64,000 nt of DNA from Chryseobacterium shigense (GTDB lineage Bacteria; Bacteroidota; Bacteroidia; Flavobacteriales; Weeksellaceae), in the NCBI RefSeq assembly GCF_900156575.1, contig NZ_FTNY01000004.1, positions 558,001 to 622,000 of the forward strand, written 5' to 3'. Of this stretch, positions 63,382 through 64,000 are shown piece after piece. The stretch's first letter is position 1. Each line of letters opens with the position of its first letter. Both the position numbers and the translations under genes were made by a program. The notes beneath the pieces are model-generated. The model was not told the origin of the DNA, did not search any database, and was given only the letters and a program-made list of their open reading frames with translations.

Positions 63382-64000
63382 TTAAATCTGCTGGGACTTC
63401 TTCGTCCTGTTAAAGATCCAGAATATAATCGGGAAGATCAGCAGGGTTAATACAGTGGCTGTAATCAATCCTCCGATAATCACGATCGCCAAAGGTTTCT
63501 GGGATTCTGATCCGATACCGGTAGACAATGCGGCAGGCATTAATCCTATTGAAGCCATCAGTGCAGTCATAATAACGGGCCGCGTTCTGGATTTTACCCC
63601 ATTTAATATGGCATTATCCAAACTTAATCCACTTTTAACATTTTGATGGAACTCTGTGATCAGGATTACTCCGTTCTGTATACAGATTCCGAGTAGGGCA
63701 ATCATTCCAACTCCGGCAGAAATTCCAAAGTTCATTCTGGTGATATGAAGGGCAATAATTCCCCCAATCAATGCAAAAGGAACGTTGGCCAATACCAGCA
63801 ATGAATCTTTCATGTTTCCGAAAAGGATGAACAGTAAGAAGAAAATACCCAAAATACTGATCGGAACTACTTGCGCCAATCGGTGTGAAGCTCTCTGCTG
63901 ATTTTCAAACTGACCTGTCCAGCCAATGGAATACCCATCAGGCAAATCCACATGGGCCACTTTTTTCTGGGCATCGGCAATGGTACTTCCTAAATCCCGG
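63382..64000 (-). CDS. CusA/CzcA-type RND efflux permease, C-terminal part
   Basis: The frame stays open to the right edge, so the N-terminal part lies outside; about 206 residues are visible. RDLGSTIADAQKKV, then IGWTGQFENQQRA and GIFFLLFILFGNMKDSLLVL are typical of the heavy-metal efflux branch of RND pumps, followed by the last membrane helices (MNFGISAGVGMIALLGICIQ, SRTRPVIMTALMASIGLMPA). It would pump metal cations from periplasm or cytoplasm with CusB/CusC partners, which would be upstream out of view. Confidence 0.9.
   Translation of the reverse strand, partial: RDLGSTIADAQKKVAHVDLPDGYSIGWTGQFENQQRASHRLAQVVPISILGIFFLLFILFGNMKDSLLVLANVPFALIGGIIALHITRMNFGISAGVGMIALLGICIQNGVILITEFHQNVKSGLSLDNAILNGVKSRTRPVIMTALMASIGLMPAALSTGIGSESQKPLAIVIIGGLITATVLTLLIFPIIFWIFNRTKKSQQI

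Overview
The window looks like chromosome of a flavobacterium of the Chryseobacterium type (family Weeksellaceae). The grounds are low G+C, several secreted proteins with a C-terminal type IX secretion (T9SS) sorting domain, flavobacterial promoter cores (TAnnTTTG near -7, sometimes with TTG near -33), many genes with no Shine-Dalgarno sequence, and Bacteroidota-type RpoB, RpoC, EF-Tu and DUF3467 proteins. The genus is an inference from gene style. No CRISPR array, complete insertion sequence or prophage was seen.

Layout. 1-4.6 kb: a DUF4272 gene cut by the left edge, a SUKH (SMI1/KNR4) protein, an FMN riboswitch with ribB, a T9SS cargo protein and a DUF3575 outer-membrane protein. 4.6-9.5 kb: a two-component system followed by a porin and an MHS-type major-facilitator symporter; a perfect tandem 11-bp repeat in front of the porin is a likely binding site for the response regulator. 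9.5-14.2 kb: a small conserved protein, a decayed coding remnant, a secreted alpha/beta hydrolase, an ECF sigma gene broken by an in-frame TAG, its membrane partner, and a secreted M43 metalloprotease. 14.2-23.2 kb: housekeeping genes (ABC exporter, truA, lpxK, purine nucleoside phosphorylase, thioredoxin-like protein, GNAT, dinB, cytoplasmic alpha-amylase). 23.2-30.7 kb: an orphan Cys-rich double-glycine-leader peptide, a carboxylesterase, an AraC/cupin/alcohol dehydrogenase set, a divergent HxlR/NmrA pair and an ENPP-like phosphodiesterase. 30.7-36.2 kb: a membrane-anchored AraC regulator, a fibrinogen-like secreted protein, a fatty acid hydroxylase and a pair of helix-turn-helix proteins.

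36.3-40.2 kb holds the most interesting set: five tightly packed envelope genes (DUF5777 beta-barrel, monohaem c-type cytochrome lipoprotein, YceI lipocalin, periplasmic ankyrin protein, DOMON-like T9SS protein). Their promoter carries a near-consensus Crp site (TGTGA-N6-TCACC) at about -42, and the adjacent upstream gene is a Crp/Fnr regulator whose recognition helix matches that site. I infer a regulated extracytoplasmic haem or electron-handling pathway of unknown purpose.

40.4-61.5 kb is the transcription/translation core read on the minus strand: tuf, tRNA-Trp, secE, nusG, rplK, rplA, rplJ, rplL, rpoB, rpoC, DUF3467. The order is the classical one, but blocks of secreted-protein genes interrupt it twice: three paralogous small secreted proteins between nusG and rplK, and a 168-aa secreted protein, a YadA-head-like protein and an 865-aa T9SS protein between rplL and rpoB. 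Terminators after nusG and rplL, and a candidate rpoB promoter with a leader of about 330 nt, indicate that the cluster now runs as separate transcription units. The right end holds a lipoprotein with two DUF4394 domains and the C-terminus of a CusA/CzcA-type efflux pump cut by the window edge.
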